The position numbers were made by a program, and so were the translations under genes. A stretch of 64,000 bases of DNA from Arthrobacter horti. GTDB lineage: Bacteria > Actinomycetota > Actinomycetes > Actinomycetales > Micrococcaceae. Location of the stretch: contig NZ_JAVALS010000005.1 in the NCBI RefSeq assembly GCF_030731045.1, positions 1-64,000 on the forward strand, given 5' to 3'. This document shows, piece by piece, positions 35,597-44,218 of this stretch. The stretch's first letter is position 1; each line of letters begins with the position of its first letter. The notes under the pieces are model-generated. The model was not told the origin of the DNA and made no database searches. It saw only the letters and a program-made list of their open reading frames with translations.

Positions 35597-36583
35597 TCAG
35601 GCCTTGCCGTCGAAGAGGCTGGTTACCGAGCCGTCGTCGAACACTTCGCGGATGGCGCGCGCGATCAGCGGCGCGATGGAGAGCACCGTCAGGTTCGGGA
35701 AGCGCTTCTCCGCCGGAATCGGCAGGGTGTTGGTGACCACGACCTCGCGAGCACCGGACTCGGCCAGGCGTTCTGCGGCCGGGCCGGAGAACACGGCGTG
35801 GGTGCAGGCGATGATGACGTCCTTGGCACCGGCGTTCTTCAGCACCTGGACGGCACCGGAGATGGTTCCGCCGGTGTCGATCATGTCGTCGATCAGCACG
35901 CAGGTGCGGCCCTCGACCTGGCCCACGACGGTCTTGGAGACGGCCTGGTTGGGGACGGTGAGGTCGCGGCTCTTGTGCACGAACGCCAGCGGGGCGCCGC
36001 CCAGGCGCTCGGCCCACTGCTCGGCGACGCGGACGCGGCCGGTGTCCGGGGAGACCACGGTGATGTTGTCCGCGGAGACCTTGGTACGGATGTAGTCGGC
36101 CAGGAGCGGGATGGCCATGAGGTGGTCCACGGGGCCGTCGAAGAAGCCCTGGATCTGGCTGGTGTGCAGGTCCACGCTCATGACGCGGTTGGCACCGGCG
36201 GTCTTGTAGAGGTCCGCCACCAGACGGGCGGAGATGGGCTCGCGGCCGCGGCCCTTCTTGTCCTGGCGGGCGTACGGGTAGAACGGGGACACCACGGTGA
36301 TGCGCTTGGCGGAGGCGCGCTTCATGGCATCGATCATGATCAGCTGCTCCATGAGCCAGTTGTTCATGGGCGCCGGGTGGGACTGGATGACGAAGACATC
36401 GGTACCGCGCACGCTCTCGCCGGGACGGACATAGAGCTCGCCGTTGGCGAATTCGTAAGCGTCCAGCGGAAGCAGGGAGGTGCCCAGCTCACGTGCGATC
36501 TCCTGTGCAAGCTCCGGGTGGGCCCGTCCGCTCGCAAGGACCAGTTTCTTCTCGCCGTTCGCGGTGATTGCGGACATTGTCAT
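35597..36583 (-). CDS. prs: Ribose-phosphate pyrophosphokinase (PRPP synthetase)
   Basis: Makes PRPP from ribose-5-phosphate and ATP for nucleotide, histidine and tryptophan synthesis. The 328-residue protein contains the flexible-loop and ATP-site segments (YEFANGELYVRPGESVRGTDVFVIQS, SPFYPYARQDKKGRGREPIS), the divalent-cation site MSVDLHTSQIQGFFDGPVDHL, and the PRPP loop VLIDDMIDTGGTI. The ATG (36583) overlaps the glmU stop; an ATG two codons later is also possible. glmU-prs is conserved in Actinobacteria and couples nucleotide-sugar and nucleotide supply. Confidence 0.95.
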   Translation of the reverse strand: MTMSAITANGEKKLVLASGRAHPELAQEIARELGTSLLPLDAYEFANGELYVRPGESVRGTDVFVIQSHPAPMNNWLMEQLIMIDAMKRASAKRITVVSPFYPYARQDKKGRGREPISARLVADLYKTAGANRVMSVDLHTSQIQGFFDGPVDHLMAIPLLADYIRTKVSADNITVVSPDTGRVRVAEQWAERLGGAPLAFVHKSRDLTVPNQAVSKTVVGQVEGRTCVLIDDMIDTGGTISGAVQVLKNAGAKDVIIACTHAVFSGPAAERLAESGAREVVVTNTLPIPAEKRFPNLTVLSIAPLIARAIREVFDDGSVTSLFDGKA

Positions 36584-38061
36584 TCGCCTTCTGTCGTGGG
36601 TTCGCTCTGGGAGGAAGTCTGCGGGGTCGCCGAAGCCTGCGCAAGCTGCGCGGAAATGCTACCGGGACGGTTGGTGATCACCCAGTCCTGGGCGTTGCGC
36701 TGGGGGGATGCGTTGATCGCCAGAGCGCCGGCCGGGACGTCCTTGCGGATCACGGCACCGGCACCGGAATAGGCGCCGTCACCCACGGTGACCGGGGCGA
36801 CGAACACGGTGTTGGAGCCGGTCCGGACGCCGGAGCCGATCACGGTGCGGTGCTTCTTCTCGCCGTCGTAGTTGGCGGTGATGTTGCCGCAGCCGATGTT
36901 GGTGTTCTCGCCGATCTCAGCGTCCCCGGCATAGCCGAGGTGGGAGAGCTTGGAGCCCGCGCCGATGATCACATTCTTGGTCTCGTAGAAGGCGCCGATC
37001 TTGCCCTTCTCCCCCAGGACGGTGCCCGGGCGGAGGTAGGTGAACGGCCCCACGGAGGCGCCGGCCTTGATCTCGGAGGACGAACCGTGCGTGCGGATCA
37101 CCTTGGCACCCTCGCCGATCACCATGTCGGTGAGCGTGCAGTCGGGGCCGACGACGGCGTCGCGCGCCACGCGGGTGGTGCCGTGCAGCTGGGTGCCGGG
37201 CAGGATGGTGACGTCCTCATCCAGGGTCACGGTGCCGTCGATCCAGGTGGTCGCGGGGTCGACGACGGTCACACCGGCGCGCATCCAGGACTGAACGATG
37301 CGGCGGTTCAGCTCGGCGCCGAGGGCGGCCAGCTGAACGCGGTCATTGGCGCCCTCCACCTGCCAGCGGTCCTCGGTGACGACGGCGGCCACGCGGCCGC
37401 CGCGCTCCCGGGCGATCGCCAGAACGTCGGTGAGGTACTTCTCAGCCTGCGCGTTGTCCGTGGTGACGTCCTTGAGCGCGTCCCGCAGAACGGCGGCGTC
37501 GAAGGCGTAGATGCCGGAGTTGATCTCCCGGATTGCCCGCTCGGCGTCGCTGGCGTCCTTGTGCTCACGGATGCCGAGCACGGAGCCGTCCTCGGCGCGC
37601 AGGATGCGGCCGTAGCCGGTGGCGTCCGCCAGGACGGTGGTGAGGACGGTGACGGCGTTGGCCTGCTCATGGTGGGCGGCGAGCAGCTGCTCCAGGCTTG
37701 CCGTGGTGAGGAGGGGGACGTCACCGTAGGTGACGATCACGGTGCCGTCCACCACGCCGTCGGCGTCCAGGGCGTCCAGGCCCTGCTCCACGGCGCGGCC
37801 GGTGCCGGGGACCTCGTCCTGGTCCACGATCAAGGCGTCCGTGGCGATCTCGGCCAGGTGGGCGGCCACCAGGTCACGCTGGTGGCGGACCAGGACGGCC
37901 AGGCGCTCCGGGCCGATGCCGCGCGCGGCGTCCAGGGCGTGGCCCACCAGGGACTTACCGCCGATGCGGTGCAGGATCTTGGGGGTACGGGACTTCATCC
38001 GGGTGCCGGCGCCGGCTGCCAGGACGATGACTGCAGCGGCCTTGTTTTCGGCATTGCTCAC
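36580..38061 (-). CDS. glmU: Bifunctional UDP-N-acetylglucosamine pyrophosphorylase / glucosamine-1-phosphate acetyltransferase
   Basis: GlmU performs the last two steps to UDP-GlcNAc, the precursor of peptidoglycan. The 493-residue protein starts with the nucleotidyltransferase motif VIVLAAGAGTRMKSRTPKILH; the catalytic lysine region, YGDVPLL and EINSGIYAFD follow. From about residue 250 it is a left-handed beta-helix of hexapeptide repeats, with the acetyltransferase-site YLRPGTVLGEKGKIGAFYETKN and KLSHLGYAGDAEIGENTNIGCGNITANYDG. The start is GTG at 38061 with GAGGAG 9 bases upstream. The C-terminal tail past the helix is Gln/Ser/Thr-rich. Confidence 0.96.
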   Translation of the reverse strand: MSNAENKAAAVIVLAAGAGTRMKSRTPKILHRIGGKSLVGHALDAARGIGPERLAVLVRHQRDLVAAHLAEIATDALIVDQDEVPGTGRAVEQGLDALDADGVVDGTVIVTYGDVPLLTTASLEQLLAAHHEQANAVTVLTTVLADATGYGRILRAEDGSVLGIREHKDASDAERAIREINSGIYAFDAAVLRDALKDVTTDNAQAEKYLTDVLAIARERGGRVAAVVTEDRWQVEGANDRVQLAALGAELNRRIVQSWMRAGVTVVDPATTWIDGTVTLDEDVTILPGTQLHGTTRVARDAVVGPDCTLTDMVIGEGAKVIRTHGSSSEIKAGASVGPFTYLRPGTVLGEKGKIGAFYETKNVIIGAGSKLSHLGYAGDAEIGENTNIGCGNITANYDGEKKHRTVIGSGVRTGSNTVFVAPVTVGDGAYSGAGAVIRKDVPAGALAINASPQRNAQDWVITNRPGSISAQLAQASATPQTSSQSEPTTEGE

Positions 38062-38116
38062 GGATGGAACTCCTCATCTGCGGTGCTGACCCACGGATGA
38101 ACCGCGGTGCTGTGCG

Positions 38117-38188
38117 TTCCGCCCATAGGATTCGAACCTATACTCCGAGGCTCCAAAGGCCTGGGTGCTGCCATTACACCAGAGCGGA
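38117..38188 (-). tRNA. tRNA-Gln (anticodon TTG)
   Basis: On the minus strand the molecule folds into a cloverleaf: acceptor arms TCCGCTC and GGGCGGA (with one T-G pair), D arm GTG...CAC, anticodon loop CTTTGGA with TTG at positions 34-36 on a stem with four of five pairs, and a T arm ATAGG-TTCGAAT-CCTAT. The discriminator base is A and no CCA is encoded. It lies 55 bp upstream of glmU on the same strand. Confidence 0.92.
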
Positions 38189-38317
38189 CCGTGCCGGAAG
38201 CTGCTGCTCGCCCCTGCCGGGCACAGACAACCATTCTGCCACGCGCCCGGCGCAGGTGCGACCCGGCCAGGACGTGCGCGAACCCCGTCAGCGGGGCCGG
38301 TGAGGCATGATGGCACG

Positions 38318-38998
38318 GTGACTGTGGACGAAACGACCGGGACGTTCCGGAGCACCCCGCGGACCCGTATGCCCGCTCCCCGGCGCCGGGCTCAGCTGAT
38401 CGAGGTGGCCCGTTCGCTCTTCGCGGAGAAGGGCCTGGACGCCACCAGCATCGAGGAGATCGCCGCGGTGGCCGGGGTGTCCAAGCCCGTGGTCTACGAG
38501 CACTTCGGCGCGAAGGAGCGGCTCTACACCGCCGTGGTGGAGATCGAATCCGCAGCCCTGCTGAAGGCCATCACCGGCTCCCTTGCGGAGGCCGCCCCGG
38601 CCCGCGTCCTGCTGGAGCGCGCCGCGCTGGCACTGCTGAGCTATATCGAGCAGCACGCCCAAGGGTTCCGGATCCTGGTGCGCGACGCCCCGCCGTCGGA
38701 CCCTTCCGGACGCTACTCCACCATCCTCGGCGAGGTGACCCGGCGTGTGACCCACCTCCTGGCCTCCGAGTTCGGCCAGCGCGGCTACGCCGAGCGCGAC
38801 GCGGCCCTCTACGCCCAGATGCTCGTGGGAATGGTGGCGACCACGGGCCAGTGGTGGCTGGACGCCCGCACGCAGGACACGGTGGCGGGAACGGCCACGG
38901 CGCCGGCGAAGGACGAGGTGGCCGCGCACATCGTCAACCTGGCGTGGAACGGGCTGACGGGCTTGTCTCAGGAGCCAGGTCTGCGGGTGCGGGGCTAG
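38318..38998 (+). CDS. TetR/AcrR family transcriptional regulator
   Basis: A 226-residue regulator. The N-terminal helix-turn-helix is typical (RRRAQLIEVARSLFAEKGLDATSIEEIAAVAGVSKPVVYEHFGAKERLYTAVVE), followed by an all-helical ligand-binding domain (LLKAITGSLAEA..., ALLSYIEQHAQGFRILVRDAP). The GTG at 38318 is preferred, since about 20 polar residues before the HTH are common and earlier frame content overlaps the tRNA side. No clear ribosome site precedes it, so a leaderless transcript is possible. The target is unknown; it is not closely similar to the two other TetR proteins in the window. Confidence 0.82.
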   Translation: MTVDETTGTFRSTPRTRMPAPRRRAQLIEVARSLFAEKGLDATSIEEIAAVAGVSKPVVYEHFGAKERLYTAVVEIESAALLKAITGSLAEAAPARVLLERAALALLSYIEQHAQGFRILVRDAPPSDPSGRYSTILGEVTRRVTHLLASEFGQRGYAERDAALYAQMLVGMVATTGQWWLDARTQDTVAGTATAPAKDEVAAHIVNLAWNGLTGLSQEPGLRVRG

Positions 38999-39005
38999 CC
39001 GCCTC

Positions 39006-39422
39006 TCAGTGCTCCTTGGGGTCCATGAGCATGTTGGTGATCCGGGCCGTGGCCAGCAGCTTGCCGGACTGGTCGGTGATCAGGACCTGGTACGTGGCGA
39101 TCCGGGAACCGGCGTGCAGCGGCGTGGCCGTCGCTGTGATCTCACCATCCTTGGCACCCCGGTGGTGGGTGATGTTGAGGTCGACGCCGACGCACACCTT
39201 GCCGCGCACGCTCGCGTGGATCATCGCCGCCCACGAGCCGGTCGCCTCCGCGAGCGCAGCACTGGCGCCGCCGTGCAGCCGGCCCAGCGACTGGGTGTTC
39301 CCCTGCACCGGCATGGTGGTCACCACCCGCTCCGCGGACTGCTCCAGCACCCGGATGCCCATCTTCTGATCCAGCTCACCCAGATGGATCACCCACGGTT
39401 CATGACTGCTGTGTGCGTTCAT
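39006..39422 (-). CDS. PaaI-type hotdog-fold acyl-CoA thioesterase
   Basis: A 138-residue hotdog thioesterase: MGIRVLEQSAERVVTTMPVQGNTQSLGRLHGGASAALAEATGSWAAM carries the central helix with the HGG motif (LHGGASAALAE), and VGVDLNITHHRGAKDGEITATATPLHAG the main strands. Similar proteins hydrolyse aromatic acyl-CoAs such as hydroxyphenylacetyl-CoA or 1,4-dihydroxy-2-naphthoyl-CoA. It is a single gene near, but outside, the paa operon and divergent from the PaaR-like TetR gene; the motif at 39477 lies between them, so it may belong to the same regulon. Confidence 0.85.
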   Translation of the reverse strand: MNAHSSHEPWVIHLGELDQKMGIRVLEQSAERVVTTMPVQGNTQSLGRLHGGASAALAEATGSWAAMIHASVRGKVCVGVDLNITHHRGAKDGEITATATPLHAGSRIATYQVLITDQSGKLLATARITNMLMDPKEH

Positions 39423-39476
39423 GCGGTTCCGCCTTCCTCACTCCCGCCATCGGCGGCTGTTACATTTCAAGGGCAA

Positions 39477-39494
39477 ACTGATCGGTCGGTCACC
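39477..39494. promoter_or_regulatory. Weak third copy of the paa operator motif
   Basis: ACTGATCGGTCGGTCACC matches the 18-bp motif at 48048 at 10 of 18 positions, including the ACTGA..CG start and the C..TC near the end. It lies 30 bp before the start of the TetR gene at 39525 and upstream of the divergent thioesterase gene, as expected for autoregulation. Confidence 0.35.
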
Positions 39495-39524
39495 ACGGCC
39501 GCCGGAGACCCTCAGGGAGACCCT

Positions 39525-40124
39525 ATGACAGCGCAGGCCGCACCCCGCCGGGGACGCCCCGGCTACGACCGTGCCGAGGTGCTGCGGATCGCCGTCGAGC
39601 TGTTCAACCAGCAGGGCTACGACGCCACCTCCGTGGCCGACCTCGCCCAGCGGCTGGGACTGTCCAAGTCCGCCCTGTACCACCACTTCGATTCCAAGGA
39701 GCAGCTCCTGAGCCTGGCCTTGGACGACGCCCTGAACGGCCTCGAGGCCGCCCTGGAATCGGCTCTGGCGCAGGAGGGCACCGTCGCCGACACCCTCACC
39801 GGCCTGATCCGCGGAGCCATCCTGGTGCTCACGGAGCAGCAGCCCCAGGTGACTCTCCTGCTCCGGCTCCGCGGCAACAGCCCCGTGGAGATCGCCGCTC
39901 TGGAACGGCGCCGGAATTTCGATCACCGCGTCATCGACCTGGTCCGGCAGGCACAGGCCGAGGGTGTGCTCCGGAGTGACATCGGTGCCGGAATCGCCAC
40001 CCGTCTGGTGTTCGGCATGGTCAACTCCATCGCAGAGTGGTATCGGCCGGCCGGGAGCGTCGCCGCCGAGGAACTCAGCGGCGACGTGATCGCCATCGCC
40101 CTGGAGGGCCTGCAGCCCCGCTGA
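39525..40124 (+). CDS. TetR family regulator, PaaR-like
   Basis: A 199-residue TetR protein: HTH RAEVLRIAVELFNQQGYDATSVADLAQRLGLSKSALYHHFDSKEQLL, then an effector domain with LTEQQPQVTLLLRLRGN and RLVFGMVNSIAEWYRP. The same two effector motifs recur in the TetR protein encoded after paaZ (VTLLLNVHGN, RLVFGMINSVREWYRP), so the two are paralogues. Their placement at both ends of the phenylacetate operon suggests phenylacetyl-CoA-responsive repressors. GGGAGA lies 4 bases before the ATG. It is convergent with the end of the paa operon. Confidence 0.85.
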   Translation: MTAQAAPRRGRPGYDRAEVLRIAVELFNQQGYDATSVADLAQRLGLSKSALYHHFDSKEQLLSLALDDALNGLEAALESALAQEGTVADTLTGLIRGAILVLTEQQPQVTLLLRLRGNSPVEIAALERRRNFDHRVIDLVRQAQAEGVLRSDIGAGIATRLVFGMVNSIAEWYRPAGSVAAEELSGDVIAIALEGLQPR

Positions 40125-40133
40125 GCCTGCGTG

Positions 40134-40162
40134 GCCTGAGCGCCCCGTCGGACGGTTCAGGC
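40134..40162. terminator. Possible terminator between the TetR gene and paaG
   Basis: GCCTGA pairs with TCAGGC, and inside them CCGTC pairs with GACGG, giving an interrupted stem between the convergent stops. It overlaps the paaG stop codon by a few bases. No T-run. Confidence 0.35.
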
Positions 40163-40987
40163 GCCCGTGAAGACCGGCTTCTCCCGGTTCAGGAACGCGG
40201 ACACCGCGTTCCTATGGTCCTCGGTCTGCCCGGCGCGGGTCTGCGCCCGGGCCTCGGCCTCGAACACCGCCTCCAGATCCACGCCGTTCAGCAGTAACGC
40301 CTTCGTCTCCGCGAACGCCCGCGTGGGGCCGGCCGCCAGCTGCACGGCCAGTTCCCGGGCACGGGCCAGGACCGACCCCGGCTCCACGGTCTCGCCGGAG
40401 ATGCCCCAGGAGATCCCCTCCTCCGCGGTGAAGATCCGAGGGAAGAGCATGAGCTCGCGGGCCCGCGCCTGGCCCACCGCGCCCGGCAAGGTGTAGGACA
40501 GGCCCGAGTCGAACGTCAGGCCGATTCCGCTGAACGCGGCCCCGAGCTTCACCCCGGAGGCGAACACCCGGAAGTCGGCGGCGAGGGCGAACCCCAGGCC
40601 GGCGCCCACAGCCATGCCTTCGACCGCCGCGATGACGGGCTTCGGCATGGTCATCATGGACCGGACCACCGGGGTGTAGTGCTCGGTGACCGTGGAGAAG
40701 ACGCCGTCCGGATCCTCGGCCAGCTTCGCCGCGTGCTCGCCCAGGTCCTGACCGACGCAGAACGCCGGCCCGTTGGCCGCAAGGACGACGGCGCGCACGC
40801 CGCCGTCGTCGGCCACCTCGGCCAGCGCGTCACGCAGCGCCGACTTGAGCGCCAGCGTGAGCGCGTTGCGGCGCTCCGGGACGTTCAGGGTCACGACGGC
40901 GACGCCGGCCTCGCGCTCGATCAGCACGGCCGCGGGATTCTGGGGCTCAGGGCTCTGGGGTTCAGTGCTCAGGGACTCGGTGCTCAT
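40157..40987 (-). CDS. paaG: Ring 1,2-epoxyphenylacetyl-CoA isomerase (oxepin-CoA forming), PaaG-like
   Basis: A 276-residue crotonase-family protein. The oxyanion-hole segments are GPAFCVGQDLGEH and EGMAVGAGLGFALAADFRVFA, and the C-terminus ends in VSAFLNREKPVFTGA, close to the AFL..R.P.FTG ending of E. coli PaaG. In the usual place of the second hydratase glutamate the sequence reads SGIGLTFDSGLSYTLP, with an acidic D rather than the PE of true hydratases, as expected for the isomerase. It is the last gene of the operon; its ATG overlaps the paaI stop (ATGA). The first about 18 residues are a low-complexity Ser/Glu/Pro stretch. Confidence 0.78.
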   Translation of the reverse strand: MSTESLSTEPQSPEPQNPAAVLIEREAGVAVVTLNVPERRNALTLALKSALRDALAEVADDGGVRAVVLAANGPAFCVGQDLGEHAAKLAEDPDGVFSTVTEHYTPVVRSMMTMPKPVIAAVEGMAVGAGLGFALAADFRVFASGVKLGAAFSGIGLTFDSGLSYTLPGAVGQARARELMLFPRIFTAEEGISWGISGETVEPGSVLARARELAVQLAAGPTRAFAETKALLLNGVDLEAVFEAEARAQTRAGQTEDHRNAVSAFLNREKPVFTGA

Positions 40988-41439
40988 GGGGTCTCCTCCA
41001 GAATGGGGCGGCCGAGCGAACGGCTCCGGCCACGGAACACGGCGATCACGGTGTCGCCGCGGCGCACGGTGACGTCGTAGATCCCGGAGCGGCCGCGGAG
41101 AACCACTTCGCGGCCCTCGGCGCGCAGCACGTCACCCAGGCGGGCGGACTCGAGGAAGCTGATCTCGAAGCCGGACGCCACGGTCACGACGTTGTGGGTG
41201 TTGCAGGAGAAGGCGAAGGTGCTGTCCGCCAGGGTGGAGATGAACCCGCCGTGGCAGATGCCATGGCCGTTGACCATGTCGGAACGGACCGTCATGGTCA
41301 GGACGGCCTGGCCGGGCTCCACGCTCTCCAGGGCCATGCCGAGGCCCTGGCTGGCCTCATCGGTGCTCCACATGGTGTCCGCACACGCCTTGGCCAGCGT
41401 CCGCGGATCCAGCTGTTGGGAATCCGTGCCGGTCACCAT
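40984..41439 (-). CDS. paaI: Hydroxyphenylacetyl-CoA thioesterase PaaI
   Basis: A 151-residue hotdog thioesterase. The family's active-site region is present (MVNGHGICHGGFISTLADSTFAFSCNTHN, with HGG and the downstream Asp), as is VASGFEISFLESARLGDVL. PaaI frees CoA from dead-end intermediates of the phenylacetate pathway. Its start overlaps the paaH stop by several bases, and a GTG one codon later is an alternative start. Translation is coupled to both neighbours. Confidence 0.88.
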   Translation of the reverse strand: MVTGTDSQQLDPRTLAKACADTMWSTDEASQGLGMALESVEPGQAVLTMTVRSDMVNGHGICHGGFISTLADSTFAFSCNTHNVVTVASGFEISFLESARLGDVLRAEGREVVLRGRSGIYDVTVRRGDTVIAVFRGRSRSLGRPILEETP

Positions 41440-42260
41440 GCGTAGAACCCCTTGCCGCTCTTGCGGCCCAGTTCCCCGGCTGCCACCTTGTCCTTGAGCA
41501 GCTGCGGCGGCGCGAAGCGGGGGCCGAGTTCACGTTCCAGGTGCTGGGCGATGTTCAGGCGTACGTCCAGGCCCACGATGTCCGTGGTCTTCAGCGGGCC
41601 CACGGGGTGGCGGTAGCCGAGGGTCATGGCGGTGTCGATGTCCTCGGCGCTGGCCACGCCCTCCTCCAGCATGCGCATGGCCTCCAGGGCGATGGCGACG
41701 CCCAGGCGGCTGCTCGCGAAGCCGGGGGCGTCCTGGACGGTGATGGCGGTCTTGCCGAGTCCGGCCACCCAGCCTCGCGCCTCCTCCACCAGCTCCGGCG
41801 CGGTGCGGGCGCCGACCACCACCTCCACCAGATCGCTCACGGGGACCGGGTTGAAGAAGTGGAGGCCGATGAGGCGGGCCGGGTCCTGCAAGGCGCCGGC
41901 CAGCTCGTCGATGGAGAGGGAGCTGGTGTTGCTGCCGATCTTCGCCGCCGGCGCCATCTCTTCGATGCGGGCCAGGACCTGGTGCTTGAGTTCCGGAAGC
42001 TCCGGGACGGCCTCCACCACGAGCGGACAGGCGGCGAGCGCCGTCGCGTCGGTGACCACGGTGATGCTGCCGGGAACCGCCACGCCCTTCTCCGCGGCTT
42101 TGGCGAGGGACGCGGCGATGCGCTCCCGGGCGGCGCCGGCGGACGCGTCGTCGTTCTCCACCACGGTCACCGCGGCGCCCGCGACGGCGAAGGCGTGGGC
42201 GATGCCGCCGCCCATGCGGCCGCCGCCGTACACGCCGACGTTGTCAGGCACAGTACTCAT
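41433..42260 (-). CDS. paaH: 3-hydroxyadipyl-CoA dehydrogenase PaaH
   Basis: A 275-residue 3-hydroxyacyl-CoA dehydrogenase that oxidises 3-hydroxyadipyl-CoA with NAD+. The NAD-binding motif is VGVYGGGRMGGGIAHAFAVAGA; the catalytic serine/asparagine and histidine region is IGSNTSSLSIDELAGA...RLIGLHFFNPVPVSDLVEVV, and the C-terminal domain ends KSGKGFYAW, as usual. It is shorter than E. coli PaaH (which has a duplicated C-terminal domain) but of normal length for Actinobacteria. ATGA overlap with paaF upstream and a 7-nt overlap with paaI downstream. Confidence 0.9.
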   Translation of the reverse strand: MSTVPDNVGVYGGGRMGGGIAHAFAVAGAAVTVVENDDASAGAARERIAASLAKAAEKGVAVPGSITVVTDATALAACPLVVEAVPELPELKHQVLARIEEMAPAAKIGSNTSSLSIDELAGALQDPARLIGLHFFNPVPVSDLVEVVVGARTAPELVEEARGWVAGLGKTAITVQDAPGFASSRLGVAIALEAMRMLEEGVASAEDIDTAMTLGYRHPVGPLKTTDIVGLDVRLNIAQHLERELGPRFAPPQLLKDKVAAGELGRKSGKGFYAW

Positions 42261-43015
42261 CGCTTCTCCTTGCGTCGTTCCAGGAAGGCGGTCATCCGGT
42301 CCTGCTTCTCCTGCGTTTCGAAGAGGACCGCCTGGGCCACATTGTCGATCAGGGGGTGTGCCTCGCGCGGCGCGTGGAAGGCGGACTTGGTGAGGCGGAC
42401 GGCCAGCGGGGCCTGCGCCGCGATGCGGTCGGCGAGGCGGTGGCCGGCGGCCTCCAGCTCCTCCGGCTCCACGAGCTCGTTCAGGAGGTGGGCGTCCCTG
42501 GCCTCCCGGCCGCTCAGCACGCGCCCGGCCAGGAGGATCTCCTTGGCCAGCGGCTCCCCCACGAGTTCCCGCAGGCGCCAGGCGCCGCCCGCGGCAGCCA
42601 GGATGCCCAGGCCCGGTTCCGGGTTGCCGATCTTCACGGAGGCCGTGCCGATCCGGAAATCGCACGCGTAGGCCAGTTCCGCTCCCCCGCCCAGGGCGTA
42701 ACCGTCCAGGAGGGCGATCACCGGCATGGGCAGGCGGTGGATCCTCGCGAAGATGCCGGAGTTGATGCCGGCCAGGGCGTCCGTGAGGCGGCGTTCCCGC
42801 AGCTGGGCGATATCGGCCCCGGCCGCGAAGGTGCCGCCGCTGCCGATGATCAGGGTCACCCGCGGCTCGCGTTCCAGGAGGGCGCACGCCTCGTGGAGGG
42901 CGTCCACCGTGGACTGGTCGATGGCGTTGCGAACCTCGGGCCGGTTCAGACGGAGCAGGACGCGGTCGTCCTGCTCCTCGATGAGCAGCGGCGGAGTCGG
43001 CAGCGGCGCGCTCAT
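42257..43015 (-). CDS. paaF: 2,3-dehydroadipyl-CoA hydratase PaaF (enoyl-CoA hydratase)
   Basis: A 252-residue crotonase-family hydratase. Oxyanion-hole segments are GTFAAGADIAQL and DGYALGGGAELAYACDFRIG, and the catalytic glutamates fall in GGGAELAYACD and KIGNPEPGLGILAAAGG, so true hydration chemistry is expected. In the pathway it adds water to 2,3-dehydroadipyl-CoA before PaaH. The ATG at 43015 overlaps the thiolase stop (ATGA); an open extension upstream to 43060 lies inside the thiolase gene and is not coding. Confidence 0.85.
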   Translation of the reverse strand: MSAPLPTPPLLIEEQDDRVLLRLNRPEVRNAIDQSTVDALHEACALLEREPRVTLIIGSGGTFAAGADIAQLRERRLTDALAGINSGIFARIHRLPMPVIALLDGYALGGGAELAYACDFRIGTASVKIGNPEPGLGILAAAGGAWRLRELVGEPLAKEILLAGRVLSGREARDAHLLNELVEPEELEAAGHRLADRIAAQAPLAVRLTKSAFHAPREAHPLIDNVAQAVLFETQEKQDRMTAFLERRKEKR

Positions 43016-44178
43016 ACGCGCTCCAGCAGCAGTGCGGAGCCCTGTCCGACGCCGACGCACATGGTCGCCAGACCCCGCCGGCCGCCGTCGGTCTCCAGAC
43101 GGTTCAGGAGGGTGAGCGCGATGCGCGCACCGGAGCAGCCCAGCGGGTGGCCCAAGGCGATGGCACCGCCCCAGGCGTTGACCTTCTCCTCCGCCAGGCC
43201 CAGCTCACGCAGGCAGGCGAGGGACTGGGATGCGAAGGCCTCGTTGAGTTCGACGGCGTCCAGCTCGGCGGCCGTCCAGCCGGCCCGGTCCAGCGCCTTG
43301 CGGCTGGCGGGGACGGGGCCGATGCCCATGATCTCCGGTGCCACGCCGGCGTTGGCGCCGCCCACCACGCGGGCACGCGGCGTGAGGCCGTGGGCGGTGA
43401 CGAACCGCTCGCTGACCAGGACCAGCGCCGCGGCGCCGTCGTTCAGGGAGCTGGAGTTGCCGGCGGTGATCACGCCGCCGGGACCGTGAATGGGGCGCAG
43501 GGCCGCGAGCTTCTCCGCCGTGGTGTCGGCGCGGGGGCCCTCGTCCTGGGCGACGTCGCCCACGGGCACGATCTCCCGGGCGAAGTGCCCGGCTGCCTGA
43601 GCGGCCAGGGCACGCTGGTGGGAGCGGAGCGAGAAGGCGTCCAGCTCCTCCCGGCCCAGGCCCCAGCGCTCGGCCACCCGCTCGGCCGTCTGCGGCATGG
43701 AGAGCGTGGTGTCGGCTTCGAAGCGCGGGTTGGTGAAGCGCCAGCCGATTGAGGTGTCCCAGCTCTGGCCCGGCTTGGCCCACGGGCGGGACGGCTTCTC
43801 CGTCACCCAGGGTGCGCGGGTCATGGACTCGACGCCGCCGGCCACGACGACGTCTGCGTCGCCCGCCGCGATCATCTGCCGGGCCGTGGTGATGGCCGTC
43901 ATCCCGGAGGCGCAGAGGCGGTTCACCGTGAAGCCGGGGATGGAGTCCGGGAGGCCGGCCAGCAGCGTGGCCATGCGGGCCACGTTGCGGTTGTCCTCAC
44001 CGGCCTGATTGGCCGCGCCGAAGATGACCTCGTCGATGACCTCCGGGTCCACGCCGCTGCGGTCCACGGCGGTCCGGACCACCAGGGCGGCCAGGTCGTC
44101 CGGGCGTTCCTTGGCCAGGACCCCGCCGTAGCGGCCGATGGGCGTCCGGACACCGTCCAGAATGAAGACCTCGTTCAT
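43012..44178 (-). CDS. paaJ: 3-oxoadipyl-CoA / 3-oxo-5,6-dehydrosuberyl-CoA thiolase PaaJ
   Basis: A 388-residue thiolase that cuts acetyl-CoA from the two 3-oxoacyl-CoA intermediates. The nucleophilic cysteine lies in VNRLCASGMTAI, the catalytic His in ELNEAFASQSLACL...GHPLGCSGARI (GHPLG), and the second cysteine in LATMCVGVGQGSAL. The N-terminus EVFILDGVRTPIGRYGG is typical. Two adjacent ATGs exist; the second (44178) has AGGAG at a usable distance. There is a 40-bp gap to paaE, the largest inside this operon. Confidence 0.92.
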   Translation of the reverse strand: MNEVFILDGVRTPIGRYGGVLAKERPDDLAALVVRTAVDRSGVDPEVIDEVIFGAANQAGEDNRNVARMATLLAGLPDSIPGFTVNRLCASGMTAITTARQMIAAGDADVVVAGGVESMTRAPWVTEKPSRPWAKPGQSWDTSIGWRFTNPRFEADTTLSMPQTAERVAERWGLGREELDAFSLRSHQRALAAQAAGHFAREIVPVGDVAQDEGPRADTTAEKLAALRPIHGPGGVITAGNSSSLNDGAAALVLVSERFVTAHGLTPRARVVGGANAGVAPEIMGIGPVPASRKALDRAGWTAAELDAVELNEAFASQSLACLRELGLAEEKVNAWGGAIALGHPLGCSGARIALTLLNRLETDGGRRGLATMCVGVGQGSALLLERV

Positions 44179-44218
44179 CATGCTCCTGTCGTGTTCCAGG
44201 GGTTCAAGGGGGCGCCAC